Positions 43,001-50,511 of a DNA stretch of 64,000 bases are shown piece after piece. The translations under genes were made by a program, and so were the position numbers. A model generated the notes under the pieces. It did not search any database. It saw only the letters and a program-made list of their open reading frames with translations, and had not been told where the DNA came from. This DNA comes from Verrucomicrobium sp. BvORR106. Lineage in GTDB: Bacteria > Verrucomicrobiota > Verrucomicrobiia > Verrucomicrobiales > Verrucomicrobiaceae. Location of the stretch: the NCBI RefSeq assembly GCF_000739655.1, contig NZ_BATR01000081.1, forward strand, positions 41,776 through 105,775, given 5' to 3'. Within the stretch, counting starts at the first letter, position 1, and every line of letters begins with the position of its first letter.

Positions 43001-46000
43001 CGGGGATCTGCGGCTGAGTGCCCACCACGGACTGTTCGAGGGCGGACTTTGGCGACGCCTTGGCCTGGCTCTTGAAGGCCTGCTCTGTCCTGTCCGCGAG
43101 GGCCTGCGTGTGACTATTGCCGCCCTGATCGATGCCGAACTGAGTGCCTTGCACCCTGGTGCCGAAATACTCCCGCGCGACTCGCTCGGCGACTTGTGCA
43201 TCGTTCTCGGTGGCACCGTGCATGACGACATTGTCAAAGGACAGCAGCGCTCGCGAACCCATGCCCGGGAACTTCACCTGCCCATTGAATCCCGCATAGC
43301 GAAGCGCTTCCATGAACCCTTGCATATCGGATTCTGAGAGGCTCAGAACGTCTGCAATGGTGGCGTAGGCCTTGTGCCTGTCGGTACCTTTAGCGTGGCT
43401 GTCGTTGCCCACTTCGAAGTTGGTCCAGGCGCTTTCAACCCCACGCGCGACGATGCCGGCAATCGGTGATTGTTTGAGCTTGGTCCAGAAGTTACTGACA
43501 CGTTGCGTGAACGCCTTCACTGCCTGGCGGTGTTGCATGTAGTGGTCAGCGCGCTCTTGGGCGGTGAAGTTGCGATGTTCCGGCCGGGCGGTGAGCGCAT
43601 CGTAGAATGAAACGCCCTGGGGTGGCCCGTGGGCAGCAAGGTGAGCCGCGTACTCATCCTGCGTCATTTGTTCAACGGGCTTGCCCGTGGGAGCTGGCGC
43701 GGCAGCGGTCGAGGCGTCCTGTTGACGGAAGCGCTTCAGCGTGGCTTCAATGGCGACCAGATCCTGTTTGATCGAGTCTGGGAGCCCCTTGGACACGAGG
43801 TCCTTCAGGTACGCGAATACGGCGCGAAGGTGCGCGATGATGCCCTGCTGATTCGGCTGAATGCGGTAGCCTTTCGCGGCCTCAGTGGTCTCTCCGCTCG
43901 CCTCGGCCTGGGAGAGCATCCGAATTCCTTCGAAAGCCTTTTCCCAGTCCTCCGTCGTTGCAAGCGTTGGGCCGTATAGAGCAAGGGTTGCCCGGCGCTG
44001 TTCCTCTGTGAACTCATCGTTCCAGAGGCGGCCGTAGTGATCGGCCCGCCATTCTTCAAACGGGCGGGTATCGCCGCTCAGTTCGTAGAGAGTCTGGGCC
44101 GCTTGCATGTGGGCGGCATGGCGGATCTCCTCGTCCACGGCAGCGGCGATGTGGCTTGCCGTCTGTTCTGCGGTGAACCCATCGGTTTCAGCGAGCAGCT
44201 TCGGGATCGAGAGCAAGACGCGATCCTGCCCGTAGTCATACGCGGCACCGCTGGCGCCCACTCCTTCGGAACCCTCCAGCACTGAGACTGTGCTGCTGAG
44301 ACCTGGGTAGCTCGCAACGGCCTTGGCAATCTCATCCCTGATGAGCCGCTCACGAGAAGCAGGGGCGCTGTTCGAAGTGGTAGCTCGTGCCTGAGGATGA
44401 GTGAGGCTGCGGGCATCCACGTTCTCACCTTCCGGCAGTCGCAGTTGCAGCTTTCGCAGCGCCTCTTCAGCCGTGGCGGCTTCGTCCGCGTGGATAGTGG
44501 CGAGCGTGCCGTTATCACCTCGAACGCTCCACGTTGGGGCCGCGGGGGCAGCCTCTGCCGTAGGGACTGAGGTTGCGGTGGACGTCGGCGCAGAGGCAGG
44601 TTGCTGAGTTTGTGCTTGTGCCTGCGATTGCTGTTCCTCGTAAAGCCGATTGCTTTCAGCAGTGGAGATCAGCGCCCCCAGCTCTGGCATCGTCGCCTGG
44701 ATCTGGGCACGTCCGGCGTCTGTGAGGCGCACATTGGCGGCATTTGTGATGCGTTGCTGGCCTTCATCTGTGATGCCTTCCAGCTCTGTGGATGCGACTT
44801 CAAAGACCTCAGGGGAGCTGGTGATGGCTTTCCCTTCCTCAACCGTGAAGTCGGTGCGGCCACCAGCAACCTTAGCGGCGGCCGTAAGCATCGCTCGCTC
44901 ACTGGTGCTGAGTTGCTGTGCATTGCGCACCGCCGCCAGGGCTCCGACAGCATTGCCCGCTGCGAATGTGATGGCGGCGGAGTGGGCGGCCCGCTCCGAG
45001 TCGATGGTCTGCAGCCGTGTGTTGATCTCTGTCCGCCTTGGAGAGGTATCGCTCTCGGGCATGGCAGCCAGTTCTTCAGCGAGTGTCTGGCGTTCGGTGT
45101 TGAGAGTCTCCAGCGATTGCTGCGAGGCCGCGACCGTTCCCACGTCCATCAGGGCATGATAGAGGTCGAAGTCGGCACCAGTGACGTTCTGCCAACCTGG
45201 AACCTGAGCACCGATCGCATTGATCTCTTGTGCCCACTGATCACGGGATTGCATTTGTGCACGCGCCTGGCGGGCATTGGATGCCGCGGCGAGAGGGGCA
45301 AATGTCACTGACATCAACGGACCGCCGAGACCACCATAGATGAAGCCCATTGCCGTTTGTTCGGCGACAGAGTCCATGGTTGCACCTGGCTCGCCTACCG
45401 CAGCGACGGTCTCTTCAAGGCCCTCGGCAAAGGCGGTTTTGCTGTAGGTGCCGGCGCCAGCGAACGCTACGTTGGTGGCGCGCTTCCACGCCGGCAGAGT
45501 CTGACCAAGTGCGGGCGTGAACGGCGCACGGACGGCGGGTCCGGCCAATGCGGCGCGGACCTTGTCCCAGCTTCGACCGAAGCGGGTTTCATCCAGGATG
45601 CGATTGGCTCGGGCCAATCTCCCCGCGACGGACTTCTCTGTCTGCTGCGCCATCCGCACCGCGGTGGAGAGGGTCTTTGATGCAGTCGTTTTGGCCGCAC
45701 TCTTGACCGCGGCCCCGGCCGCAACACGCAGGATCTTGAGGCCTTTGAAAGCGGTGCCCGCAAAGGTGGTGAGACCTTCGGCTCCGAACTCTTGAATGCC
45801 CGCGCTGTCGAGAGTGTTGATGTAGGCAGCCCACGAACCAGGATCGTTGGTGACTTGCCCCGCAATGCGCTGAAGCACCACCGCGGCGGCGTGCTGGTCA
45901 CCAATCCCCATGAGTGAACCGGCCGCTTTTACGCGAGCGGCAATTGCCTGCTCATTCTTGCCCACGACTTCAATTTCCGACGCAAGACGAAGGATGGCCG

Positions 46001-49000
46001 TGGAGTTTTCGCTGCTGAGGTCCAGTCCGAAGACCTCTTTGGCGCGCTCCTGCACATCTTGTGCCGTGGCGCTGCGAGGGCTCAAGGTGTAGGCCTGAAT
46101 GCGCTGCTCGAGCCGCCGTGCCTTGGGATCGAGGGCAAACAATCGGAACGCCCGTTCTCTGTTGTCCGCGTTGCCGGAATCAATGTAGTCCTGAAGGGCG
46201 GCGCGGATCGCAGGGTCTTTGCGCACATCGAAGGCCTCAGTCGTGAAACCGCGTGTGGCTCCTTCGGCGCTGCCGATGCGATCGGCATGGTAGAGCCCAG
46301 TGATGCGGTCGCGCAGTTCTGCGGCTTCTGGATCCGAAATGGCGTCAAGGCTCCCAGTCTGAGCTGCCTTGTCGGCCAACTGCAGGAACAGTTGGCGTAG
46401 GTCGTATCCAGTGCCGTTGGTATCAAAGAACGTGCCGCCAAAGAAAGTATTGGTGTTCCTGAGCCAGTCGGCAGTTTGCTCGTCGCTGATGACGAGGCGT
46501 TCGTCCTCCGATTCCGACACCTTCTTGATCCAGTCCCAGCCGGTCAGACTGTCGGCTGCCTTCCACATGCCAAGCCGCGCTGGGGCTTCTTTGACGCTTC
46601 GGTAGATGATGGCGGCAAGGGAGCCGAACGTCTGCTTGGCAAGTTCTGCGCCGAAATCCCGCGCCTTGTCGCCCATGCCTTTGCCCGCAAGGGTTTCCAG
46701 CATTTGGGCGCGAGCCTCTTTCAGCCCGTCCACGTTGAAAGCGAGATCTGTCTGCCGGGACTTGCCGTACAGCTCATCGAAGTAGGCAGTGACCACCTCG
46801 GCCTTTGCCTCAGGCTTCTTGGCGGCCTGCCACATCCGACGGTAGGCCTCATTATTCCCCAGCCATGCGGTCAGGCCATCTTCCGTGATGGCCTTGGGCA
46901 GGTCGGTTTCGTCCCACCCGTAGAGCTGGCTCTTGAGGGCGCGAGCTTCCTGGTAGGAAAGTTCGCCTTTCTGGAGTTTGTCACGCAGTCCACCAATGCC
47001 GAGGCCTGCTTGGTCGAGCTTGGCGAAGGTGCTCTCGTCATTCTCGCCGGATAAACGCAGTTCAAGACCTGTCTGAAGCAAGGCACGCTTCTGGCCGTCG
47101 TTGAGGCGGTTGTTGGGGTTGCCGAAGTAGGCCGGGATGCCGTTGTCTGCGAGCTGCGGGGCCCGGAGGGTGCCGATCTTGGACTGAGTTTCCCAACCAA
47201 CGGTCATGAAGTTGCCGTCGGGATGGTAGGTGCCCAGATCTTCACCGGTGGTGGGGTTGGATAGATCGATGAGCACTGAAGGCCTGCCCGCGATATCCAC
47301 CTGACGAGAGGTGGCGACAAGAGCGTCCGGGTTGGATGTGGGAAACAACGCCTTGAGTGCATTTGCGCGGCCTGCCCCGGTGCTGAGGTCGTGGTTGCCT
47401 GCCAGGCCTTTGAAGGTCTGCGCGGCGGTGGCGAAGGCGACGGCTTTGTTGCCGAGATCACGCAAGGGCGCTGTCAGGGCACCACCCGTCCCGGTTACCT
47501 TTCCAATGAGACCGAGACCAGCAAACAGGGTCTGGCCAAACCTCGAGCTGTCGATGTTGCCTTCCTCATCTGCAAAGGCCCCCATGACCTTCGCCAGATC
47601 CTGCTGGTCCTGGGTTGCCTTTTGGGGCGTGTATCCCTCCAGGGCATGAGCGATGGAACTGACGATGGTGTTGCTCGCAGCTTGTTCAGCATCCGTCAAT
47701 GCTGTTTGAGAAGCAGGATCCTGCTCCCCAACGGTAGCTCGGGCGCTGGCCTTGGTGATGGGGTCGGCGTCCAACTTGCTCCAGTCGGGCTGGGGGAGAA
47801 TCGCGCCTTTGCGCTGCGCTTCGTCCAGGTCTCGGAGGTGGGCTTGCTTTGCCTGTTCCAGGCGCACCTTGCGGAGGGCAAGACGATGCAATTCCGTTTG
47901 GCGGGCCCGGGCATCTTCTTCCGCCTGCTTTGCTGGCGTGCTGAGCTCCTCAATCTGCTTGCGGGCTGCATCACGCTTGGTCAACCAGTCACGCGCCTGT
48001 TGCGCCTGCACCGGATCATCCAGCGGGATGGTGGTGGTGGTGCCAGAGCGGGAGTCAGTGAAGAGACGGGCAGGCTGGCCGTTGGCGTAGGTGAAGAGTT
48101 CTTTGTCGAACTCCTTGGCCTTCTTCTGTGCCTCTGTGAGGGCCTCAATCTTCGGGCGGTCCTCGAACGTTTTAAGGTCGTGCTCTTGCTGGAGCAGTTG
48201 ACTGCGTCCAGTGACTTCTTGGGTGCGCTGGTCGAACTGCAGGCTGCGGGAGATGCGTTCGTCTTTGCCGATCACCTGCGGGGCAAGCATGCCGGTGGCC
48301 GCGTCGGTGGACAGAATCGAGATGTTACCCGTCTTCTCGTCGGTCTGCGTGAGAGGACGCTCGCCGGGGATGGCCACTTCCTGGCCGGACTCCGGATGTT
48401 TGAGCCGGTGGGTGCGCGTTGCCGCATCCCATTTCACATCTTGAGCAGGGGTGTTGAACTCGCGGCCGTCAGGTGTGCGGGCTCGAACCACCGTCCAGGG
48501 GGAACCGTCGGGCTGCGCACGGTCCTCTTGTTTGGTGGTGCCGTCGGGATTCTTGAGCGTGAACGGCAGCGTGGCCATGCGCTGGGGCTGGCCAACGATG
48601 GCGGGAGTGTAGAGGGGCTTTCCGTTTTGGCCCACCTTGGGACGCTCCAAGCCTGTGGCAGGGTCGGCCTCGATCTCAATGCCATTGGCCTTGGCAACAC
48701 GCAGGCCTTCTTTGCGCTGTTCCTCGGCCTGCTTGCGCTGCTGCTCTGCCTGCCAAACCTCGTCGGGTTGCGAAGGCTGGATGTAGCCCTGCGAGTCGGT
48801 GTAGCGCGGCCGGTTCTCTGCCGCGAATTGCGACTCAACTTGATCGTTGTGAGCATCACGCTCGGCCCGGGCTTGGCCTACCTCGGCAGCATGCTGTTCA
48901 TCCACCCGCGCTTGGATGTATTGCTCGCGTTGCTGATTGATGGTCGCGTTGGTGCGGTCATCAGGGGCAAGGCGGGCGGCGCGGTTGAGTCGGCGGAGGT

Positions 49001-49040
49001 TGGGATCGTCTGCGAGAACTTCAAGTGGGTCGGTTGCCAT
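37038..49040 (-). CDS. Giant 4000-residue polyvalent protein (virion/ejection protein)
   Basis: A single frame of 4000 residues between portal and small proline-rich genes. Recognisable parts, approximate residues: N-terminal coiled coils (30-450); hydrophobic glycine-rich segments (near 510 and 1270-1310); an EEIRHAAH patch near 1635, reminiscent of a degenerate metallopeptidase helix; a DdrB-like ParB domain (2050-2170, ELQPHDR... SGNGRRNALANLYEAG); a MuF-C/Barnase-EndoU-type domain (2340-2420, LPESLADPVAIF... VLTEF); an ADP-ribosyltransferase of the polyvalent type (2640-2860, YHGSPHAVDRF... GWGLYFAE); a sigma-region-4-like HTH (2920-2960); and polyvalent-associated helical parts to the end (AAILSGPQTQVVNIASN near 3387, PANIFKQGLDYSP near 3612). 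Such proteins are packed in the capsid and enter the cell with the DNA, where their enzymes disarm the host. Confidence 0.85.
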   Translation of the reverse strand: MATDPLEVLADDPNLRRLNRAARLAPDDRTNATINQQREQYIQARVDEQHAAEVGQARAERDAHNDQVESQFAAENRPRYTDSQGYIQPSQPDEVWQAEQQRKQAEEQRKEGLRVAKANGIEIEADPATGLERPKVGQNGKPLYTPAIVGQPQRMATLPFTLKNPDGTTKQEDRAQPDGSPWTVVRARTPDGREFNTPAQDVKWDAATRTHRLKHPESGQEVAIPGERPLTQTDEKTGNISILSTDAATGMLAPQVIGKDERISRSLQFDQRTQEVTGRSQLLQQEHDLKTFEDRPKIEALTEAQKKAKEFDKELFTYANGQPARLFTDSRSGTTTTIPLDDPVQAQQARDWLTKRDAARKQIEELSTPAKQAEEDARARQTELHRLALRKVRLEQAKQAHLRDLDEAQRKGAILPQPDWSKLDADPITKASARATVGEQDPASQTALTDAEQAASNTIVSSIAHALEGYTPQKATQDQQDLAKVMGAFADEEGNIDSSRFGQTLFAGLGLIGKVTGTGGALTAPLRDLGNKAVAFATAAQTFKGLAGNHDLSTGAGRANALKALFPTSNPDALVATSRQVDIAGRPSVLIDLSNPTTGEDLGTYHPDGNFMTVGWETQSKIGTLRAPQLADNGIPAYFGNPNNRLNDGQKRALLQTGLELRLSGENDESTFAKLDQAGLGIGGLRDKLQKGELSYQEARALKSQLYGWDETDLPKAITEDGLTAWLGNNEAYRRMWQAAKKPEAKAEVVTAYFDELYGKSRQTDLAFNVDGLKEARAQMLETLAGKGMGDKARDFGAELAKQTFGSLAAIIYRSVKEAPARLGMWKAADSLTGWDWIKKVSESEDERLVISDEQTADWLRNTNTFFGGTFFDTNGTGYDLRQLFLQLADKAAQTGSLDAISDPEAAELRDRITGLYHADRIGSAEGATRGFTTEAFDVRKDPAIRAALQDYIDSGNADNRERAFRLFALDPKARRLEQRIQAYTLSPRSATAQDVQERAKEVFGLDLSSENSTAILRLASEIEVVGKNEQAIAARVKAAGSLMGIGDQHAAAVVLQRIAGQVTNDPGSWAAYINTLDSAGIQEFGAEGLTTFAGTAFKGLKILRVAAGAAVKSAAKTTASKTLSTAVRMAQQTEKSVAGRLARANRILDETRFGRSWDKVRAALAGPAVRAPFTPALGQTLPAWKRATNVAFAGAGTYSKTAFAEGLEETVAAVGEPGATMDSVAEQTAMGFIYGGLGGPLMSVTFAPLAAASNARQARAQMQSRDQWAQEINAIGAQVPGWQNVTGADFDLYHALMDVGTVAASQQSLETLNTERQTLAEELAAMPESDTSPRRTEINTRLQTIDSERAAHSAAITFAAGNAVGALAAVRNAQQLSTSERAMLTAAAKVAGGRTDFTVEEGKAITSSPEVFEVASTELEGITDEGQQRITNAANVRLTDAGRAQIQATMPELGALISTAESNRLYEEQQSQAQAQTQQPASAPTSTATSVPTAEAAPAAPTWSVRGDNGTLATIHADEAATAEEALRKLQLRLPEGENVDARSLTHPQARATTSNSAPASRERLIRDEIAKAVASYPGLSSTVSVLEGSEGVGASGAAYDYGQDRVLLSIPKLLAETDGFTAEQTASHIAAAVDEEIRHAAHMQAAQTLYELSGDTRPFEEWRADHYGRLWNDEFTEEQRRATLALYGPTLATTEDWEKAFEGIRMLSQAEASGETTEAAKGYRIQPNQQGIIAHLRAVFAYLKDLVSKGLPDSIKQDLVAIEATLKRFRQQDASTAAAPAPTGKPVEQMTQDEYAAHLAAHGPPQGVSFYDALTARPEHRNFTAQERADHYMQHRQAVKAFTQRVSNFWTKLKQSPIAGIVARGVESAWTNFEVGNDSHAKGTDRHKAYATIADVLSLSESDMQGFMEALRYAGFNGQVKFPGMGSRALLSFDNVVMHGATENDAQVAERVAREYFGTRVQGTQFGIDQGGNSHTQALADRTEQAFKSQAKASPKSALEQSVVGTQPQIPEGRTVTLTTPRNETTIQATATAVDISQLVGSGDSRFPGQELQPHDRASTESAVQSVEMMRNLERNPDQWRRYHEGSTTDTGRTLVAPLFGPNGQHQVNDAGKPLFYVISGNGRRNALANLYEAGNPAAYDAGIRAALNADGISTEGMAAPVSVAVYQPSSAADAVKLAEYSNRPAQLSQSTVERAQRDATSIQGNNLMSLWDTGENADPLAASNRDFWKAFARATGEPGMINSDGRPSELAVQRAENAMLAILLNGGSGQLGSSPLKPSAFWSRRYRDVLKKWQDGEDIGTELVRLGPTPAAIRAAGANEHLLVLPGSLFRKATHDVHSVPIAALEQLPESLADPVAIFPSRSRPDSLLVLTEFTEPGKGPIVAAIHLDRTAERGLVVNQIQSLYGRPAGDIAMMFGESPIYENKTKSLSMARLYGLQLPKRGTPPKGFSKILGPDDIVNPQGGSGTFNAAPSERSANQETLRNILERADTLGIRRQISGIVSRAGALIKLASEKPQYNIAPELRASLHTLIRFKEEGGKGTIEEYLQQQDMFASNTAPETAQLAIALGNSTSAKSVRSILDEYLRLADAVDTTTPDIFGEPLPTNATLISRAIDQTLTLPDGRKLETGPRLHTLSAATTAYHGSPHAVDRFTTAKIGTGEGAQVYGWGLYFAERPSVARRYQLVVSANHLIQKMRDAYDENISPFDAVEELLKDETLTEHERGLLAGLADADFLGFDYPHQALREIAKDPNWRDNWDSSPALDAAIERFGNLYEVEFDLGTDSILDWDLPLNQQSEAVQQKLGQGVLANHGMKTGGQYYKELSKKTSPALFSKALSQRGIKAIQYFDQRSRQTDAEERTRNYVIFDDDTVKILSVNGRPSNTLGASPLHQSRLQTAPANSTSSIHEQALRSILQPVPQQIRLIFADFLKDKPVAEIAKGTGLSEIAVQNIVNQMRARYLTALKALQSQALQPETAEFKDAPTSTWQSKIDGGRPDLAGGSIPAIAAIDQTRNTSGNPGKVTLDTMEMTARAMFATDPAGARALVKAWSDNKADLPEGYPVPDSLKPVLAEARASQALHGLMTMAAKIMTFEAAMDAGALSDPAKRIETAQLIMSYRELGTEQARAFAARRDPWKSPAERHAAFLMEGLLSPDPQTRAAYREAETAEARREIMAKWMSRVDDIKRTLLAEGIDIDSILSDYREEQASRKPIDGRYGAEISRADKATRTIVEVLQQGGSPSQAADAAGVTLGVARSKYEALLRAVHNIGVTAAKYARAAMLSAASSQQDPYFFATEAGLHGMHIWDSPNLRPTHTPTSARPRRRRSTPAPTQRDPLGPPIAGGTVEAYEQGTLAIHDPRTMRSIADAIATRRSTAFDKIIEYWKAAILSGPQTQVVNIASNAIFQGYDQWIKRLPEATINSILKRFGAGSPEAPSLSEFGSMVRAFVPALAQASRNALRAFANESQVFMTYARGVTSGTDILGNEWQQMPPAVKGRLGTIMRGISFRLLNTADEFFKSTSGYVELAAAAHRIAKAEGLSGAAYESRVARLVGEHGSEAWQRAGDYATKATFQNKLGSGKRAVDTLDAAGVLLNRLKTERGIKALDFIVPFVQTPANIFKQGLDYSPMGSFLAVIDMLREYNAHRRNKQAYGADVANQMAGEIYNRARMVQDLAQQMVAWSAYFAIRGVLGDHEDDDDLPYLTGSAPWQPGKTGERELGYRTVPAQSIRIGDQWYSYARIEPFASALTTMVDAAKSDDLTTFLSTTVGQLKDKTFLSGISDMMDMIGDPGRYGNKVLARTLTGFIPNLILQPIRNADPVVRDTQPPKDLGFFTELAMRMQFNVLPQTAPPRVDVWGRPVMKNNGDQFNQPATDIPYRILSPVRSGQTDASLPVDRYLLAYNTKFPDSTWAPAPMDKSIQATINGKKVSLRLSDAEWTEMHVQAGQAALKALGSNWDANNPTEEGKRRIQDTLEQFRRLYRDTMKLRHAADFQKTAQSQR

Positions 49041-49221
49041 GGCGATTGAGCGGGCGGAGAGGGTCGAGGGGCTCGGCTTGACCTCCGGCTGCGCTGTTCG
49101 CGTCGGCCTGGGGTGGTTGAGGGGGAGTTAGCGGCTTCTTCAAAGCCAGCGGGTGATAGGCGCCCTGCGCATTGTTGCGAGGCATGCCGTAAGGGCGGAG
49201 GACTTCGGCGATGGAGGTCAT
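49021..49221 (-). CDS. Small proline-rich protein with RPYG motif
   Basis: 66 residues from the ATG at 49221, overlapping the upstream stop as ATGA, and overlapping the giant gene start by 20 bp. It contains LRPYGMP near its N-terminus, a motif shared with both upstream genes. Otherwise P/A/Q-rich. Confidence 0.55.
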   Translation of the reverse strand: MTSIAEVLRPYGMPRNNAQGAYHPLALKKPLTPPQPPQADANSAAGGQAEPLDPLRPLNRHGNRPT

Positions 49222-49544
49222 TGCGCGACCGGGCGGGGGGTATTGGCCCATTTCCAGGCGTTCTTGGGCGCATCAACGGCCGCCCCAACGGCCGCTTTGG
49301 TGAGGTCTCCAGCCGCCCCTGCCACCTCGCCTGCTGCGCGGACAGGAGCCGTGTATGCATCAGCGGCATGTGCCATGCCGCCCTGCAGTTTGATGCCTGC
49401 TGTCTGTAGTGGGGTGCGCATCAGTGGTGGTTTGCCGTAGGGACGGATCGGCGCAGGGAGCGATGCTGTCTGGGCACGCGACGCGTCCAGCTTCGCTTGT
49501 GTCTCACGTTTCCACCCCTCGACATCTGGCTGCCATGGTGCCAC
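49218..49544 (-). CDS. Proline/alanine-rich protein, possibly the frameshifted end of the upstream gene
   Basis: 108 residues if started at the GTG at 49544. The same frame stays open upstream through 49545-49693 with strongly coding-like P/A-rich content (…TAAPALPKPP…PAPSPGV), yet no start codon lies there. A -1 frameshift at a run of six C (about 49700-49705 on the minus strand), just before the stop of the upstream gene, would join the two into one product of roughly 400 residues. It contains IRPYGKP and an amphipathic alanine-rich C-terminus. Without the frameshift, GTG initiation is the alternative. Confidence 0.5.
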   Translation of the reverse strand: MAPWQPDVEGWKRETQAKLDASRAQTASLPAPIRPYGKPPLMRTPLQTAGIKLQGGMAHAADAYTAPVRAAGEVAGAAGDLTKAAVGAAVDAPKNAWKWANTPRPVAQ

Positions 49545-49693
49545 ACCAGGAGACGGTGCAGGTGCTGCAGGTGGCGCTGGTGCAGCGACCGCGGGAGGTT
49601 TCGGGAGGGCCGGTGCTGCGGTTGTTGCCTGCGGTAAGGGGAGCGCCGTAGAGGGCGGGGGCGGTGCTGTGGAGACCGTTGGAGCCGCGGCTG

Positions 49694-50440
49694 TCAGGGA
49701 AGGGGGGCCCCGCGTGGTTGCATCTGGCCGTTCACAAACAGAGGTCCGGCTGTTTTGGGCAGCGGCCGGGTTCCCGGAGGGCCCATGGGGCGCATCGCAT
49801 TGGCGAAGGCATTGGATTGCCCTTGCTCGTTGGCAGTGTTTTGGAAGAACTGGCTGGAGGGCATTCCCCCAATCATGGGCTCTCCCGTGCGGGGGCCGTG
49901 AGTGACGCTGCCGGTGCCATACCCGCTGGAGAGGGCACGATCGCCCGTTCCTGTAGTGGAGATGGGGCCAGTAGGGGTGATGGTCGCCCCAGATTCGAAT
50001 TTCACCGAACCATCACTGCCGCGCATCGCCACACCGCTACCGAGGGGCCGACCGTAAGGCCTCAGCGCGTTCAGCGCAGCTTGTTCCCCAGGCGAGCTCG
50101 CAGCAGTGGATTGCACGCCAACGCTGCCGGTTGCCGTTGCCTGGATGGCGGGCTGTGTTGCAGGGGCAGAGGGAGCGGTGGAAGGGGCGGGCGTGCCAGG
50201 TCGACGCAGATGCGGATTTAAATCATAGAACACATCCAGGCCAGTGGAGCCCTGACGCCTCCGCCATTCATCCGCAGTCTTCGCCCGGTCTGGGCTGCTG
50301 GCACTCCGTCGGCGCTCCACAGGCGGGACAGTGACTTGGGCGGGGGCTAGTGGCGGCGATTTTGCTGGTTGCGTCTGTGAGGCCGAGGCGCGTTGCGAGG
50401 CTGATGCAATATCCTCTTGTTGTTCTTCGACTGTAGCCAT
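49694..50440 (-). CDS. Low-complexity virion-like protein with RPYG motif
   Basis: 248 residues, rich in A, P, S, T and Q, with ALNALRPYGRP near residue 130 and NAMRPMGPPGTRP near 220. No family recognised. It is the first gene after the late promoter-like palindrome at 50488 and leads the operon of the giant protein and portal, so it probably belongs to the ejected core or its assembly. Confidence 0.55.
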   Translation of the reverse strand: MATVEEQQEDIASASQRASASQTQPAKSPPLAPAQVTVPPVERRRSASSPDRAKTADEWRRRQGSTGLDVFYDLNPHLRRPGTPAPSTAPSAPATQPAIQATATGSVGVQSTAASSPGEQAALNALRPYGRPLGSGVAMRGSDGSVKFESGATITPTGPISTTGTGDRALSSGYGTGSVTHGPRTGEPMIGGMPSSQFFQNTANEQGQSNAFANAMRPMGPPGTRPLPKTAGPLFVNGQMQPRGAPLP

Positions 50441-50446
50441 TCGCCC

Positions 50447-50503
50447 AGCGTATTGCGCGGGCGAATACTGTCAGTGGTGCAGAAGGCGACTTGGCTCCAA
50501 GTC
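50447..50503 (-). promoter_or_regulatory. Putative late promoter, giant-protein operon
   Basis: The palindrome GACTTGGCTCCAAGTC (50503-50488) is 35 nt before TACGCT (50452-50447), and the hexamer ends 6 nt before the ATG at 50440. Confidence 0.65.
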
Positions 50504-50511
50504 CTGAATTT

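Noticed and set aside
37038..49040. N4-type virion RNA polymerase
   Set aside because: The size and position suggested it, but I could not find the single-subunit polymerase motifs in the sequence.
47391..49049. 552-residue frame antisense to the giant gene
   Set aside because: Shadow of the giant gene with Leu/Gly-rich antisense composition and no start signal.
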